In this document: one piece after another, positions 35,869-48,118 of the stretch
How positions within the stretch are numbered: the first letter of the stretch is position 1
How the letters are laid out: the number at the start of each line of letters is the position of its first letter
Assembly (NCBI GenBank): GCA_964034945.1
Contig: OZ035960.1
Span: 47,905,002 to 47,969,001 of the forward strand
Direction of reading: 5' to 3'
DNA length: 64,000 bases
Source of the DNA: Chrysopilus asiliformis
Lineage: Eukaryota > Arthropoda > Insecta > Diptera > Rhagionidae
The notes under the pieces: model-generated
What the model was told of the DNA's origin: nothing
The model's input: only the letters and a program-made list of their open reading frames with translations
The model's database searches: none
Program-made: the position numbers and the translations under genes

Positions 35869-35974
35869 GTTTCGGCCGATATGTGTGGAAGAGTGGTGGA
35901 AAATTGGCTCCAAAGAATCAATCAGTGCAAACGCTCGCGGTGGCCATATGAACGACATCGAATTTCATAGTTAA
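35869..35974 (+). pseudogene. Tc1-like transposase C-terminal fragment
   Basis: Reads SADMCGRVVENWLQRINQCK, then after a frame change RGGHMNDIEFHS and stop. It is the same C-terminus as the deleted element at 55588-56146 (VPADMCRRVVEN..LQRINQCK, ARGGHMNDIEF). Frameshifted and isolated, so dead. The family is the insect Tc1/mariner-like group with a DUF4817-type N-terminus. Confidence 0.75.
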
Positions 35975-36227
35975 ATGTATTACGCTTCAAATCGGAGGTT
36001 AGATACATACGTTATTTACGTGTAATTAATTCGACGTAAATTATGCTGCCAACACTGCTTATGGCTGCCAAATCATCTCTATTTTTCAAAATGTGAAAAT
36101 ATTTTTTCGACGATCATAAAAATAATCGAATACCAAAAATCTAAAAGGCGCTTTTTAGGTGACCGATCTTCAACTAGCCTTAAACTCGTAAAGTATGAAT
36201 CTTTTTTCCGATTTGAATGAAACTTAT

Positions 36228-36671
36228 GGGGCTATTCACGAATGTAAATGTATCTGCAACTGTAACTTTACATGTTCCACATGATTCATACTAATTTTAC
36301 ATTAGATTCCAAATTGGTATTCACAAACTGTAACTGAATAATAGGGATTCCTGACAGTTGCTTCTTCTGAACTGTATAACAAATCGTATAAACATTTCTT
36401 TCTAAATATTTTTATTTAACTTACTCAGAATCTTCTTCCCATCCATTATACAACAATATTAAGTCCGACATATTTCCTTTATTCTTAAAATTTTGCATTT
36501 TTCTTAAAAAATGTAACCTTATGGATAAGTTTTCTCTCGGCATAAACTTACAGATGATTTGACAGCTAGTTACAGATACAGAATGTCAAAGTTACAGTTT
36601 GTGAATAGCAAAGTGGACTGAAAATGTAAAGTTACAGATACAGAGCAATCTTACATTTTAAGAATAGGCCC
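36228..36671. mobile_element. Inverted-repeat element, GGGCTATTC ends
   Basis: The left end GGGCTATTCACGAATGTAAA and, inverted, the right end GGGCCTATTCTTAAAATGTAA enclose about 440 bp. A second inner inverted pair is 'ttcacaaactgtaactg' (about 36341) and 'agttacagtttgtgaa' (about 36590). No ORF. Confidence 0.5.
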
Positions 36672-38090
36672 ATTAGAAAATGTTTAACAAAGGAAAACGA
36701 TTTTTTTTACGACCTCATTTTTTTTATTTTGTGGGGAAAAAGGCCAAGAACTTGATCCGTTTTTTTCGGATTTTTCATGCTTGAAAAACTGTGAATATAC
36801 GATTAAAATATAGGTTAAATTTTGAGCTACAACTCACAAATTTTCGGCATTTTGGTTTATTCAAAATTCCTGTATTTCTAGATTTTTTATAAGCTAGTAG
36901 TTATTTACTATTTGAAATCAATTTTTTACATTTTGACTTTCAAACGGAATGTGTTTTTCCCAAATAACTTAAGTAAGATTAATTAATACGGAAATGATAT
37001 CAAGTGTCAGTAATAATAACTCAAATATTGAAATAAGTACTTATCAAGTCCTCTTACGATTATTAAAACAAGAAATCTGGATTATACGGAAACATTATTT
37101 TATTTTCACATGCTCTGATTTCTATTTATACTCTCCATGATGCTCGTGTAAATTTACCAAATTTCACAAACCTGTTGATCGACTAAATACCCAACATTTA
37201 ATATTATGAAAATTATTACGACAATAATTTTGGCTTACGTTCGAATTGCATTTTTTTTTGTTGTGTTGCAGGTATAGTTCAGGTAAATTACAACAACAAA
37301 ATACATTTCGACGCGCGGTTTCAGTTTTTAAAAAATGCCGACGTGCTGCGGCGCCGCCTTAGTGAATGTTGATAAATTTCATCAACGATTGACACATATT
37401 TGGTGGGAAGATTTTATACCAATACTCTTGAATTTTTTGAAAATCGGGTTTAGCACTTGTATGATTAAACTAAATATATGTTGTATGGTTTTGAAATATA
37501 GAGGAGAATTAACAAGTTTTGCATAAACTGAAATGCTTTAGTATTGTTAACCACGTGAAAATATTTGGGAATAAATATCGTAAAACTTAAGATAAATTTA
37601 TTTAAAAATACTATATTAAAATTTACGTACTTAATGAAAATATCGACAGGAAATCTAAATCTATCTGGTACTCAGTGGCCTTTTAAATATTTGATAAAGG
37701 TTTGAAGCTGATCCCTAATTAACACATTTTTGAAGTAAGAAATTTCAGTTGCCAGTAAATAATTTCAAGAAAAATACAAGCAGGATTTTTGTAGATAGAT
37801 TGAAGCCCCTAAAAGATTAGCTCATGGTATCTCAAGGCGATCTTACCAACAGAAGATCCTAGCACGAGATAACTCGAGCTAAAAGCTTTCTACTGTAAAG
37901 CTTGTTTTTGGGTAGGAAAACATAGCTTTGATGACTGTGAAACTACCAAAAGGCTATCAGAAATAAAACAGAAAAAAACTGCATCATCAGTTGAACACAA
38001 ATAGAAGTAGCATCGCAGGAAAGAATTAAAAGGGTTGCAGTTACCCCCTTACTCCACTTTTGACAAAAAGGAGGTAACTCCAAAATTTAA
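36672..38090. other. Intergenic, nothing firm
   Basis: AT-rich. A small CpG-rich patch around 37310-37360 contains 'atgccgacgtgctgcggcgc', which could be a lone first exon or chance. It has no clear donor and no partner. Confidence 0.35.
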
Positions 38091-38094
38091 AACA

Positions 38095-38500
38095 TAACAA
38101 AAGCTATAATTGCCAATCTGGAAATTATTGAAAACCCGTATGGTGATATGGCATTGTTCGAAGTTTAAGTGAACGGCGAACAGTTGTATCAAAATTCCAC
38201 TTTGAAGTCAAACTTTCCAATAGGATTTTTTAAAATTTGTTCCAATCGGATTTTGATGTATGGGAGTTTTATGTGGAATCATATCCTAAATAACTTTTGT
38301 TCTTGGACTTTTTTGATAAGATGCACCGTTTTTGAGATATTCGCAAAAAACGTTTTCGTTCGTATGGGGGGTACCCCCCCTAATGGTTAATTTTTGCTCA
38401 TTAACGAACTTAGCCTTGAATTTTACGAAAAACGAATCCGCGTAAAATTTCAAGTCTCTAGCTCAGCCCGCAATCCGCGCCACAGACGGACAGACAAATA
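38095..38500 (-). repeat. Dispersed repeat family C, copy 2
   Basis: Reverse complement of the 3' two-thirds of the copy at 3878-4400, including 'tatggggggtacccccc', 'gaacggcgaacagttgtatc' and 'ttccactttgaagtcaaa'. Divergence is moderate. Confidence 0.75.
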
Positions 38501-38753
38501 GTAAATACTATTACTATAAAATAGTAAATAGTCCGTCTAGAGAAAATACACGGACTAATTACTATTTTAATGTTTAGGGACTGTGTATAAATTACGTCAC
38601 AGATTTAACCTATTAAAAAGCATAAAAAGAATTCACACAAATTTTAAATTTGACAATCATAAAGGAAGCACCCTGACCCGTTTAGATAATAAAAGGCAGC
38701 ACCCTGACCTGTTTCCCCAATTTGACAATAATAGTGGCTGCATCCCTGACCCA

Positions 38754-38987
38754 GGGCACCAATCATGTATTCCGACGCGTCTCTGTCTTTCGACTTCGAC
38801 GTAGCTTTTAACTCTTGACTTCGCCATATCTGCAGCTTGAAATTTCGCGGAATCGTCACTATGAATCGAAACGTGATTCTGACTGTCATTCCAAGAAATT
38901 TGAAGCTGCTGATATGGCGAAGTCAGGAGTTAAAAGTTGCGTCGAAGTCGAAAGACAGAGACGCTTCGGAATACATGATTGGTGCCC
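38754..38987. mobile_element. GGGCACC fold-back MITE, copy 1
   Basis: About 85 bp inverted arms, beginning GGGCACCAATCATGTATTCC, separated by about 60 bp. A second copy with the same arms is at 51114-51339. The AGTCGAAAGACAGAGACGC motif is in both arms. No coding capacity. The preceding 130 bp has three diverged 'agcaccctgacc' steps. Confidence 0.75.
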
Positions 38988-39089
38988 AGTTTTTAATATA
39001 GGCTGCGTTCGTGGACCGACCCTGTCCCACACACTCGGTGGTTACTCGGCCTTCGGTTCCGGATTTTACTTTTCAAAGGGTGGAGTAGA

Positions 39090-39480
39090 TCTCAGTGAAC
39101 GAAAGCATTAAAGACTGGCCTCTCCGCAACCAAATCTCTTCAGAACTGCAGGAGATAGCAGGTGAGAGGGTTTACCGAAGGGGGAGAAGTATATATTAGT
39201 GGGCTCATATTTTTCGTGAGAGCTGACCTCTCTATTCGTGAAAACTGGATCCAAATTTCTTCAGAATTATATAAAATAGCAGGTGAGAAGGTTTACCGAG
39301 AGGGGAGAATAATACATTAGTGGGCGCATATTTTTCCTGAGAACTGACCTCTATATTGGTGAAAATAGAAAGGGGAGAAGTAAATATTAGTGAGAGGAAA
39401 TTTTTCCTGAGGCTCTCTATTGGTGAAAACTGTATCCAAATTCCTTCAGCGTTTCAAGAGATATTAGGAGAAGGGATAAG
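39090..39480. repeat. Degenerate tandem repeat, about 125 bp unit
   Basis: Three successive units share 'gacctct', 'ggtgaaaactg(g/t)atccaaatt', 'cttcag', 'agcaggtgagaaggtttacc' and 'attagtgggc'. Non-coding. Confidence 0.55.
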
Positions 39481-40327
39481 AAAGAAGGGGAAATTTGACA
39501 GCGTGCTCTATAACCATTCCACAGATACTGTGAAGCTAACTGTAAAAAGTTCCATTTTAAGAAATCCGCTTACAAAAAAAAGCAACCGGTAAAAGTTACG
39601 TGAAACCATACATAAGAGATTCTTTTGTGCTATTTGTTCCCATATTTTATTTTTTTTTTTTTGATTTTTTGCTGATTCTTGGAGTTTTTCAACTATTATA
39701 GCTGCTAACAGTAGACGGCCAAGCAGCTGATCAATTTACACAAATTACTACATGAGAGTGTTCATGAAAAACTCCCCCTACGTAAACTCGCAAATACGTA
39801 ATTTTATCTACATATATACATTAATACCCGTAATATTAATATGTGGATGCGCTACAACCGATTCGCCATAAATTCGGATTGGTTCTTGCTGCGAAAATCG
39901 ACTTATGGTACTTTTAAGAAGTCCTCCGCTGGAAGTTAAAATTTTGCACACAAATTCTTCTGCACAATTGGATGGCTGTAGAAGGTTTTTCTATTTTTTT
40001 AAAATGTTTTTCTCAAATGATACATTTGTAAAATTACAAAAAAAAACTCTACAATTCTTTGCTACAATCGTCTGCAATATTTTTTCCACTCAAACAATTC
40101 TTTTCAAAATTCGTGTACCAAACCTCAAATAAAAGACGTTAAAAACAATCAAACAGTGTTTTAATATCTAAATCGTTATAAATAACAGGGCATTTTTTGT
40201 TATAATATCATTTAAAGCTAATAAATATAAAATTGCAATGTAAAAAAAAAATAACAACGTATACGAAATAATAATAAAAAAAACCTAAAAACTATTTTTG
40301 GGAAATATCATTGGTTCTAGACTAAAT

Positions 40328-43300
40328 CTAAATTGTAATTTTCCTATATGACTGTAACTGTTTCAGATAATCTTGTCGTTCCCACAGGAAATCGTACATG
40401 GTATCAATATCCAGCGCATTCTCCTTTGGCCCGCCGTATTCTGGTGGCAAATTTTCGTATCCAATGTGATCAGCCAATTTCGCCAAATTATTTCCATGGA
40501 AGTACATCTGAAAAAATAGTAATTTTAAAATTATAGAAGAGGAACTTTTAATTTGATAAATTACCTTATCCTTCATTGTCTTTCCCAAAAACGGCAAAAC
40601 CATGGACAACGCTGTACTCATAAAGAACGACGTGTTAACAACATGGAAGTGGGTTTCCCGGAAAGGTAGGACGTCATTCTTTTTGTTTGCAACTCGAACT
40701 GTTTTCGGTCCCATATGCTTCAAAAATGATCGACTGAGTCTGGTAAGAAACATTTACAAAAAAAATATTTGATAAGTAATGGGGATTAACTCACTAAACT
40801 AACGATTAATAGTTTTTAATCAAGAAATGTGTTTTTTATTTATGGTATTTACCCTTTCATATCAAGAATCACTGATACGCCATTCTTTTGTGTTGATGGC
40901 ATTGATAAGACAGCTTCAAATATTAGGTCATCGAATTCCACAAGGTCATAAAAATAGTTTTTAAATTCACTGAATGCATCAACTGTATTGAAAAATAAAA
41001 TTGTATTCTTCTAATAATTTGTGTAATGAAAATAATTACCCAATCTATGAACATAAACAGTTCTTCCTTGTTTATCCGGAAATGGCAAAATATATTTAGT
41101 TTTCAGCGCCATAATAGCTTCAAAATCAGCCGGTAGTCGCTTTGCTGTCCAATCTGGATGGTGGTGCTAAATAATGTCCGTAAAAATTATTTAAAATTCA
41201 ACCAACATATCATGAATGTCCATACCTTGAAATCATAGTAATGTTGGATCCTTTTAAATGCCTTTTCAACATCCCAATCGGTGCAGCACAAGAACTTCGT
41301 CAGCAAAATGTCCTCAGTTCCAATGTCCAATTCTTTACATTCTAAAACAAGTTGAAAATAAAAATAGCGGTTATTCTTAATGTCTCTCCAACATGTTCTT
41401 AACGAGTAGTTATTCAATTGACGTCATCGTTAACACAACTTTTACATTGTCGACAACAATTTAGCAATTAGAAAATAGTTTATAGATTGACGTAGTTTGT
41501 TGAAAGTTATTTAAAAAATTATAATTTTTTTTTTAAAACGTCCAATTCCTTAATCTTTTATTCATATTTTCATCTTTCCCTCAGATCAATGTACACATAT
41601 TTACTCTATTGATATCTCTTTAGAACAACAACAACAAAACACGCAGATAATTTTATTTACGCTCAGAGTTATCTACCATTTGTTTGTAAACTTTAGAAAT
41701 TTTTGACACCCTCTTTTTGATTTCAGTTCGCACGTTACGAAAATAACACTTTATAATCTCGGGTTGAATCTTAATTTTCTTCGCAGTAAAAAAATTATCT
41801 TAAAAGCTGTTAATTTTCTTCCTTGGACTTTGTGCCTAGCGAAAGTGGTACGAATTTCACAAAAAAAAAACTTTGGAGTCTTATCATATTTTGCGTTATT
41901 TTGACACACATTAACAAGGATTAGGAATAAATAAAAAAAATACGTTTTTGTTAATTTTCCATTATCTGAATGATTTCGTAACTAATAAAAAAGAATTAAA
42001 CAGTTTTCATTGAACTTTGCATGAGATAATTAAGCTATTATTACATACAGCAATCTCGCCATTTATGTAAGCCTAATTTTTGTAAATTCGTCTAATTTTT
42101 TTTTTACTTTCCCCTGTTTTCATGACGGAGACTGACTCGAGAACGGGAGCAGATAGCAAATTTCTGATCAGTACGAAATCTGTTTCAGGCGAAACTATGA
42201 GGATGTCCGTGCATCTGTCTGTCGGTCTGTCCGTTGTACGTATCTTAAATAACTCGAGAACGCGTTGAGCTAGCGACTTGAAATTTTTTGTAAATAAGTT
42301 TCTCAAAATCGTAGTTTTCTATCAACTTACAGAAAACTAGCGGTAGCTATTACGTGTACTTCCAATACATTTATTTTTAAATACCGTTTTTTTAAATCGA
42401 AACTTATACGCTTTTGGGAAAAAATGAATATAACAAAATTTAAAAGATATACACTTTTTTTACATTTTTAGCTTTAACACTTTTTTATATCTTTAATACG
42501 TTCGTGATATCGTGTACCATTGGTGGTACATGTACAGCTTTTTAAAACCGCGCGAGTAAATAGTGCGGTAGTTTTTTTGTGGAAGTAATATAAAAACACG
42601 CACCGTGTACCACCGATGGCGCACAACCGCCAGAAAACAAATCGCTAGTGTACCACCCGTGGTACACGATGTCCAAATGTAAAAAAAGTTGAAAAAGCAA
42701 ATGTCACGAACGTGTTAACAGTTCTCAAAATATTTGAAAAAAAAACAAGTTTTTTGAAAATTTCTCGAAAACTATGCGTTGTTGCGAAAATTTAGTTCCG
42801 AATTATTCAATTTTGTGATATAACTTGAACATAAGAAATGCTACAATTGCCAGGTACCAATCATCAAACTAGATATATGAGGACATACAAAATTTTTATT
42901 TAAAAAAATCCATTTGTATAGGAGGGAGGAAGAGAAGTGATCCGAATGGGTTTTGATGTATGGAACGGTTATGTAAAATCATATTCTAAACAGATTTTTT
43001 AATAGGACTCACCGTTTTCGAGAAAATTAAAAAAAAAATCTATACCAGAAACAGGCTCCTGATGGGTTTTCAGGGCAGACATGCCCGACCTGTTGGGGAG
43101 AAATTTGGATGTGAAAACATCCCCAAAAATAATATAATAATTTTGTTGTATTATTTTTGTTTTTGCAGACCGTATAAGCCGAGAAATTCTAATAGGATTC
43201 AATGCTAAAAGGTCGAATATAAACCATGAATCAGAAATGGTTCAATGGTTAAACAAAAAAAAAACCTATTTGTAAGGGGGAGAGGAAAAGGAGTGGTCTA

Positions 43301-45111
43301 ACTGGATTTTGTTGTATCGTCAAGTTATGTAAAATCATATTCTAAACACATTTTATCTTAATAAATTTTTCGATCTACAGTTTTCGAGAAAACATGAAAA
43401 AAGTATTCCATTTGTATGGAAGAGGGGAGAAGCCTTAGTCCGATTGGATTTTGGTGTATGGGTGAGTTATGTAAAATCGTATTCTAAGTACATTTTATCT
43501 TTATAAATTTTTCCGTACAACTCACATGGTATTAATATCGCAAATCGCAAACAAACTGTTTCGCTTGTATGGGGAGGGGAGAAGGGATGGTCCAATTTTG
43601 CCCGTTCGAGCAAATATCCTTGATTTTTACGAGAAACGCTACTGATCAATGTCTTATTTCGTTTTTGAATGTACCTGGGACAGCAAAATACCACCCTAGA
43701 AAAGCGCGACCCAGACTCATTTAAAAAATTCCCCCGAACGGCGTTAAATCGAGGCCAATGTTCAAGGAAAAGAGGACGAATAGAAACTTTCCCTTTGTAG
43801 CCCGAAATTATTCAAATTCCATCTGTCCATCACTCATCTTGACCTATACTGTTACACAAAATGTCGTAACCCTTTTTTAAGGGACAAACATTCTATCTGT
43901 TATGTTTTATTATGCATTGTGTATCTATAATTGCATTGAAATACATTTACGAAAAATTGAGAGTAATTCTAGACCAAAGATTCCTATCCTTTTTAGTGGT
44001 CAGAATCCCTGCGTCAAACATGGAAGCCGAGACTGCGTTTATCATCGTTTGGAGAGAGTTCATGTTGCACGACGTTTTACATTCTGACACAAAAAAAAAT
44101 ACTTTTTTCACCGAAAAAAAATCGCAATTGTGTAATTGATTCTCTGAAGACTCTAGCAAAAGGTAAAATACTAATAGCACAAATATTGCACTCTTTTCAA
44201 CGGTTTCGTAAAATCAATTTGTTGAAAACAGAAAATCTATTAAGAATTTGCCCGAAACGTTTTTGGTGTCGATTTTTGAACCAATAAATATTTTTTTTTT
44301 AATAACCCTATAAATGAGGCTATTAGAGCAAGAGTAGCCCAACCCATATGCCGAAATCGTGAATTTTTTGTGTTTGAATCACTATTGCGAGTGAATTTTA
44401 AAAAAAAATGTTTGGATGCATAAAAGAACATTTCAACATAGAAAAATAAAGTCCACACAATTTTTTTTTCCAAAAATGTACAGTCAATAATACTACAAAA
44501 GTGGAAAAGCTTCCAAAACTCGATTATGTGGCTTGGGCCACTTTCGCTCTCAACACCTCAAATAAGGATTAAAATTTAAAGTTTATGGTCAACAATTTAA
44601 TAACATTGGCGATTCAATATCCCGGAAAACATTTTTCTAAGAATAATGTTGAAGGAAAAATTATTAAAAGAAAATTTCACGACACCGGAATTTCGGAAAG
44701 AAGTCTTCTAAATGTTATAAAAAGACAAAGAAAACATCTTAAAGCTCTTTCTTTTTTAATTAGTCAAGAAATGCCGAAAAGAAATGCCGAAAATAAATGC
44801 CGGAAATTAATGGAACAATGATGAAATTCCAACTGCGCAAACTTTTGATCGTAAAACTTTTCAAATATTTCAAAATCTACATTTTTTTCGAAATTTATTT
44901 TCATTTAAATATAAAAGAAAAATATTTAAAAAAAATTTGTATTACTTTTGTAAAATCATTAATTTTTCCTGCATTTTTAACCGATTTTTCGTTATTTTCT
45001 AATATTTGAATTTAAAAAAAATTACATTTATTTACCTTCAACTAATTCTCGGAGTTCATAAATCTTCTGCTGCTCCTCGTCCGTATATTCACTTGTGGAA
45101 TTTTTGCACAT
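40328..45111 (-). CDS. CRAL-TRIO lipid-transfer protein, alpha-TTP-like
   Basis: Six exons on the minus strand, in transcript order: 45111-45036, 41341-41226, 41166-41040, 40982-40853, 40739-40565 and 40507-40328. The sum is 804 nt, giving 267 aa with all phases matching and GT-AG introns. N-terminal CRAL-TRIO-N: EEQQKIYELRELVE, then DILLTKFLCCTDWDVEKAF. Lipid-binding fold: FPDKQGRTVYVHRL, GVSVILDMKGLSRSF, FHVVNTSFFMSTALSMVLPF, MYFHGNNLAKLADHI, ending LPPEYGG. Predicted cytosolic binder of a hydrophobic ligand. Ligand unknown. The start is the only ATG before the first donor. The 3.7 kb first intron contains family A/D repeats and a piggyBac-type MITE. The last intron position matches the clavesin-like gene at 49-55 kb, supporting shared ancestry. 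Confidence 0.92.
42110..42310 (-). repeat. Dispersed repeat fragment (family D)
   Basis: The wording 'gactcgagaacgggagcag' through 'ctgatcagtacgaaatctg' is shared with 62190-62250, and is followed by a CTGTC tract and 'tagcgacttgaaatttttt'. Lies in the first intron of the CRAL-TRIO gene. Confidence 0.55.
42497..42714. mobile_element. piggyBac-type MITE
   Basis: Flanked by TTAA (42493-42496 and 42715-42718). The inverted ends read TACGTTCGTGA / CACGTTCGTGA, and inner 'ATCGTGTACCA' motifs are mirrored by 'GGTACACGAT' near 42661. 218 bp, no ORF. Confidence 0.7.
42835..43640 (+). repeat. Dispersed repeat family A, intronic copy
   Basis: Runs from 'taagaaatgctacaattgcc' to 'acgagaaacgctactg'. 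It has the repeated modules 'gtaaaatcatattctaaac' and 'ccgttttcgagaaaatta'. A foreign block at about 43035-43230 interrupts it. Inside intron 1 of the minus-strand CRAL-TRIO gene. Confidence 0.65.
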
Positions 45112-46565
45112 TTTTATAAATTGTTCTTTTAATATATTGTTCACACTTTATTTTTTTTTTCTCACAGGGCTTAAAATTTCCAGAATTTCGGGTAAATTAT
45201 AAAAACTTCTTAAAACCGACTTTGAAATTTCTTTCAACAAACAAACAGTCTAGAAAAAAACTATTTTCCGTTACGGGATCAGTTTGAAACTAACGATTCA
45301 ACGTCCGATCAAGGAATGACAACTATCACTAATTGTCCACCTTATCAAATATAAAATAGAAGCCGCTGTCGAAATCCATTAATCGCAGAATATAAGAAGT
45401 AATTTAGCCATTACAGCAACAACAATAAAAGTATTAGTAATAGTACTAACAAACACCAACATGAAAACAAATTTAATTTAACTGAATCAACTATTTTTTT
45501 TTTAAATATTTGATATTGATAAGGAGCAAGAGAGGCTACCGAACTAATTCTGTTCAATCAAATATGACCAATAAAGTTTAACTGATATTTATAATATGTC
45601 AACACGTGAAAAGCTGTGTAAATCTATCTATCCAATATAATTATGCTAACTTGTATGTGCATTTCTGTATGTACATGTATTTAACAACATAATGATGAAA
45701 TATGAATTCTTGGGCAGTAGTTGTTGGGTAAAGTGTGTAGGTCAAGTTTTCTCGTAATCACAGCGGAGTGCAATGAATCCTAAAACTGATAATAAATTAT
45801 CATGTAATGCAATTTTCCGCTAATTTCAATTAAATGTCAAATTTCAAATCTTAATAGCGTGATATCAACTTTTTTTTGTTTTTTTTTCGAATTTTCCGGA
45901 TTTTAGAAAAAAAAAACGTTTTGATAGTGAATCATTTGAAAATTGAAATAATCGAACGATTGTACTGAAAAAATTAATTATAGAGACTAGGGATGGAGCA
46001 AAATCGATGAAAACTACAATATTTACAATTTAACCTTTGACTACCTTGATTGTTGATGACTAAACTATTTTTCACGTATTAGCAAGGAATTCTTGGAATC
46101 GATACTAAAGTCCAATAATTGTTACAAAACGAAAGCATAAACATTAATTTAAATCTTATTCTAGACAAAGCGTTATTTATTGATTTCAACGGTTAAATAC
46201 TTGAATTATTTGTTATGCCATCATGAATATAGAAAAACTAGAAGATTTTTATCGCTAAAATTTTTTTAATCGAAAAGAACAAAGGAAAAATCAACAGATA
46301 GTTGTTTTGATTGACACAAAATCCGTAAACAACTTTTTGGGGAAGTAAGGGATGGGAAACGTTATCGTAACGTAACGAAAATAACCATTTTCCGATTTTT
46401 TCGTCAAAATTACGCTATAATGTAATATAAATTTAATTCCGTAACAATAACGAAAAACGTTACGAAAACGGAAAAAAAATATTCCGTTTTTTCGTTATTT
46501 ATTTATTTTTGCATTATTTTATTTTTTATTAGTTTTTTTTCTGAAATGTTCCACAAAAGTTCATC
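45112..46565. other. Intergenic, upstream of the minus-strand CRAL-TRIO gene
   Basis: Contains the presumed 5' UTR and promoter of the gene starting at 45111, but no promoter motif can be assigned with confidence. An 'aacgttatcgtaacgtaacg' patch near 46360 is a local repeat. No gene seen. Confidence 0.4.
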
Positions 46566-46569
46566 AAGT

Positions 46570-46965
46570 ATGAAATTTAATATAGAACTATATTAGATTT
46601 AATATACTGTTTGTAACGCATCGAATCAATCATCGGACACAAAAATGAATTCTATACCAGGGTGTTCGGGATGACAAAAGATTTTAATTTCCGCATATCC
46701 GTCCGTCTGTCCGTCTGTCCGTCCGTCCGTCTGTCCATCCGTCCGTCTGTCCATCTATCCGTGAACACCATAGCTTTCAAAAGGAGTGAGCTAGAGACTT
46801 GAAATTTTGTACAGTTACGTTTCTCGTAAATGGATAGGTTAAATTCTTGAACGGCCAAAATTGCATCATTTCTTCCCCCCTCCCCTATACAAACGATACA
46901 GTTTTTTTGCGATTTTTTCGAAACGGTGAGTCATATTGAAAAATGTATAAAGGTAAAATGTATTT
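46570..46965 (-). repeat. Dispersed repeat family A, inverted copy
   Basis: Begins 'tatattagatttaatatac', then 'cgcatcgaatcaatcatcgg', a long CCGTCTGT tract (46698-46762), 'agagacttgaaattttgtac' and 'agttacgtttctcgtaaatgg'. It preserves the uninterrupted site of the hAT insertion seen at 62351. Confidence 0.7.
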
Positions 46966-46967
46966 AG

Positions 46968-47125
46968 AACTAGCTTGCATACCTGTCGTTGCCGGGTTAA
47001 GTTTTTTCAATTTTTTTTGATAATCTATGTTGGATCTAAACTTCAGGCCAATCGGCTCGGTAGTTTCCATGCGAAAGAGTAACATAGCGTAAAAACTAAG
47101 TTTCGAAATAACTTTACCCCCTCCC
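46968..47125 (+). repeat. RTE-type retrotransposon 3' fragment
   Basis: Contains 'cttgcatacctgtcgttgcc', 'ttcaggccaatcggctcgg' and 'cgaaagagtaacatagcg', the same wording as the arrays at 58.3-59.8 kb. A single unit with no reverse transcriptase left. Confidence 0.65.
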
Positions 47126-47129
47126 CTTT

Positions 47130-47512
47130 TTTCTGTCTTGCTCTAATACGCCCAATAGGGATATTTCGATGGAAATGTCGCCCTATAGGACATTATAGTT
47201 TTTTCGTGCTTTAGAAGTGGCGTCTTAATAGACCGAATAGGGTCAAAAGAAGACGTAAGGTCTATTAAAGCCAATATTGGTCATGGCAATAAAAACGAGA
47301 TGTCCTCCTTAAGCCCTATTGGGCGATACTTCGACGAAGGCCTAAATTTAAGTCGTTCGGTCCTCCTCTCGCCCAGCAGATATGTCCTATAAGAAAATAC
47401 GTCTTTAAGGGATTTTAATAGGGCGTAAATTGGACTTCTCGACTAAGAATAAGGCGTGGAGTCTTTCAACAGGGCGATATTACCCTACGGTGCTACTTGG
47501 GATGTCCGCTCA
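47130..47512. repeat. Block of ATAGGGCG-type motifs
   Basis: Many variants of CCCTAT(A)GGGC ('gccctattgggcgatac', 'tcgccctataggac', 'aatagggcgtaaattgg') occur over 380 bp. It ends in 'gctacttggg', the inverse of the fold-back terminus at 13061. Possibly a larger relative of that fold-back family with an eroded left end. Confidence 0.45.
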
Positions 47513-47804
47513 TTAGTTGCATATATTAAATTCTATGAACACACACTAAGCAAGAAACAGAAAGAGATTCCATATCAACAAGAGAGATTTGTTTTTGTAA
47601 TATTTACAAAATATTTGTAATATTTACAAAAAATTTGTAATATTAACAAAATTTTTGTGAAAACGAAATACAAAAATACAAAAACTTAACAAAATTGACA
47701 TCGTACCATTAACAAAATATTTTGTCGGCCCATGGGGGACAAATGGTTTCGTTATATTAACAAACGTTTTCCTAATATTTACATACTTTTTATTTTCTGT
47801 GCAG

Positions 47805-47966
47805 TTTCGTTTTTGAATAATGGTTCCGCGAGACCGAAATCCGTATCAAACAGTGATTTTCCTGGGATGCATCTCGTGTAGATTGGTATCGCCTCACATC
47901 CGACAATTTTGTTTGTTCACATAATCATTCATCTAAAAATCAGTCTCGTCGCTAAAGATGATTTTG
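47805..47966 (-). pseudogene. Tc1-like transposase fragment (catalytic region)
   Basis: On the minus strand it reads KIIFSDETDF, stop, MNDYVNKQNCRM, stop, then LHEMHPRKITV. This is the SDE...Y/FVNKQN...W block of DDE transposases of the group also seen at 35869 and 55588. At least three stops, so dead. Confidence 0.7.
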
Positions 47967-48019
47967 AGCAATATATTGACCGGGGAAGCAAAAAAATTGA
48001 AGACAATATTTTGAATATC

Positions 48020-48118
48020 TTCAATATATTGATAGCCATCAATATATTGAAGACCCTTCAATATATTGAAAACCCTTCAATATATTGAAAACCCTTCAAT
48101 ATATTGAAGACCCTACAA
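48020..48118. repeat. 19 bp minisatellite of palindromic units
   Basis: Four to five copies of TTCAATATATTGAAAACCC with 19 bp spacing. Each unit contains the palindrome TTCAATATATTGAA. Slightly diverged units precede it from about 48000. Confidence 0.8.

Noticed and set aside
37335..37526. 63-codon ORF starting MPTCCGAALVNV in a small CpG-rich patch
   Set aside because: No donor site, homologous exon or conserved motif was found. A lone first exon cannot be excluded but cannot be supported.
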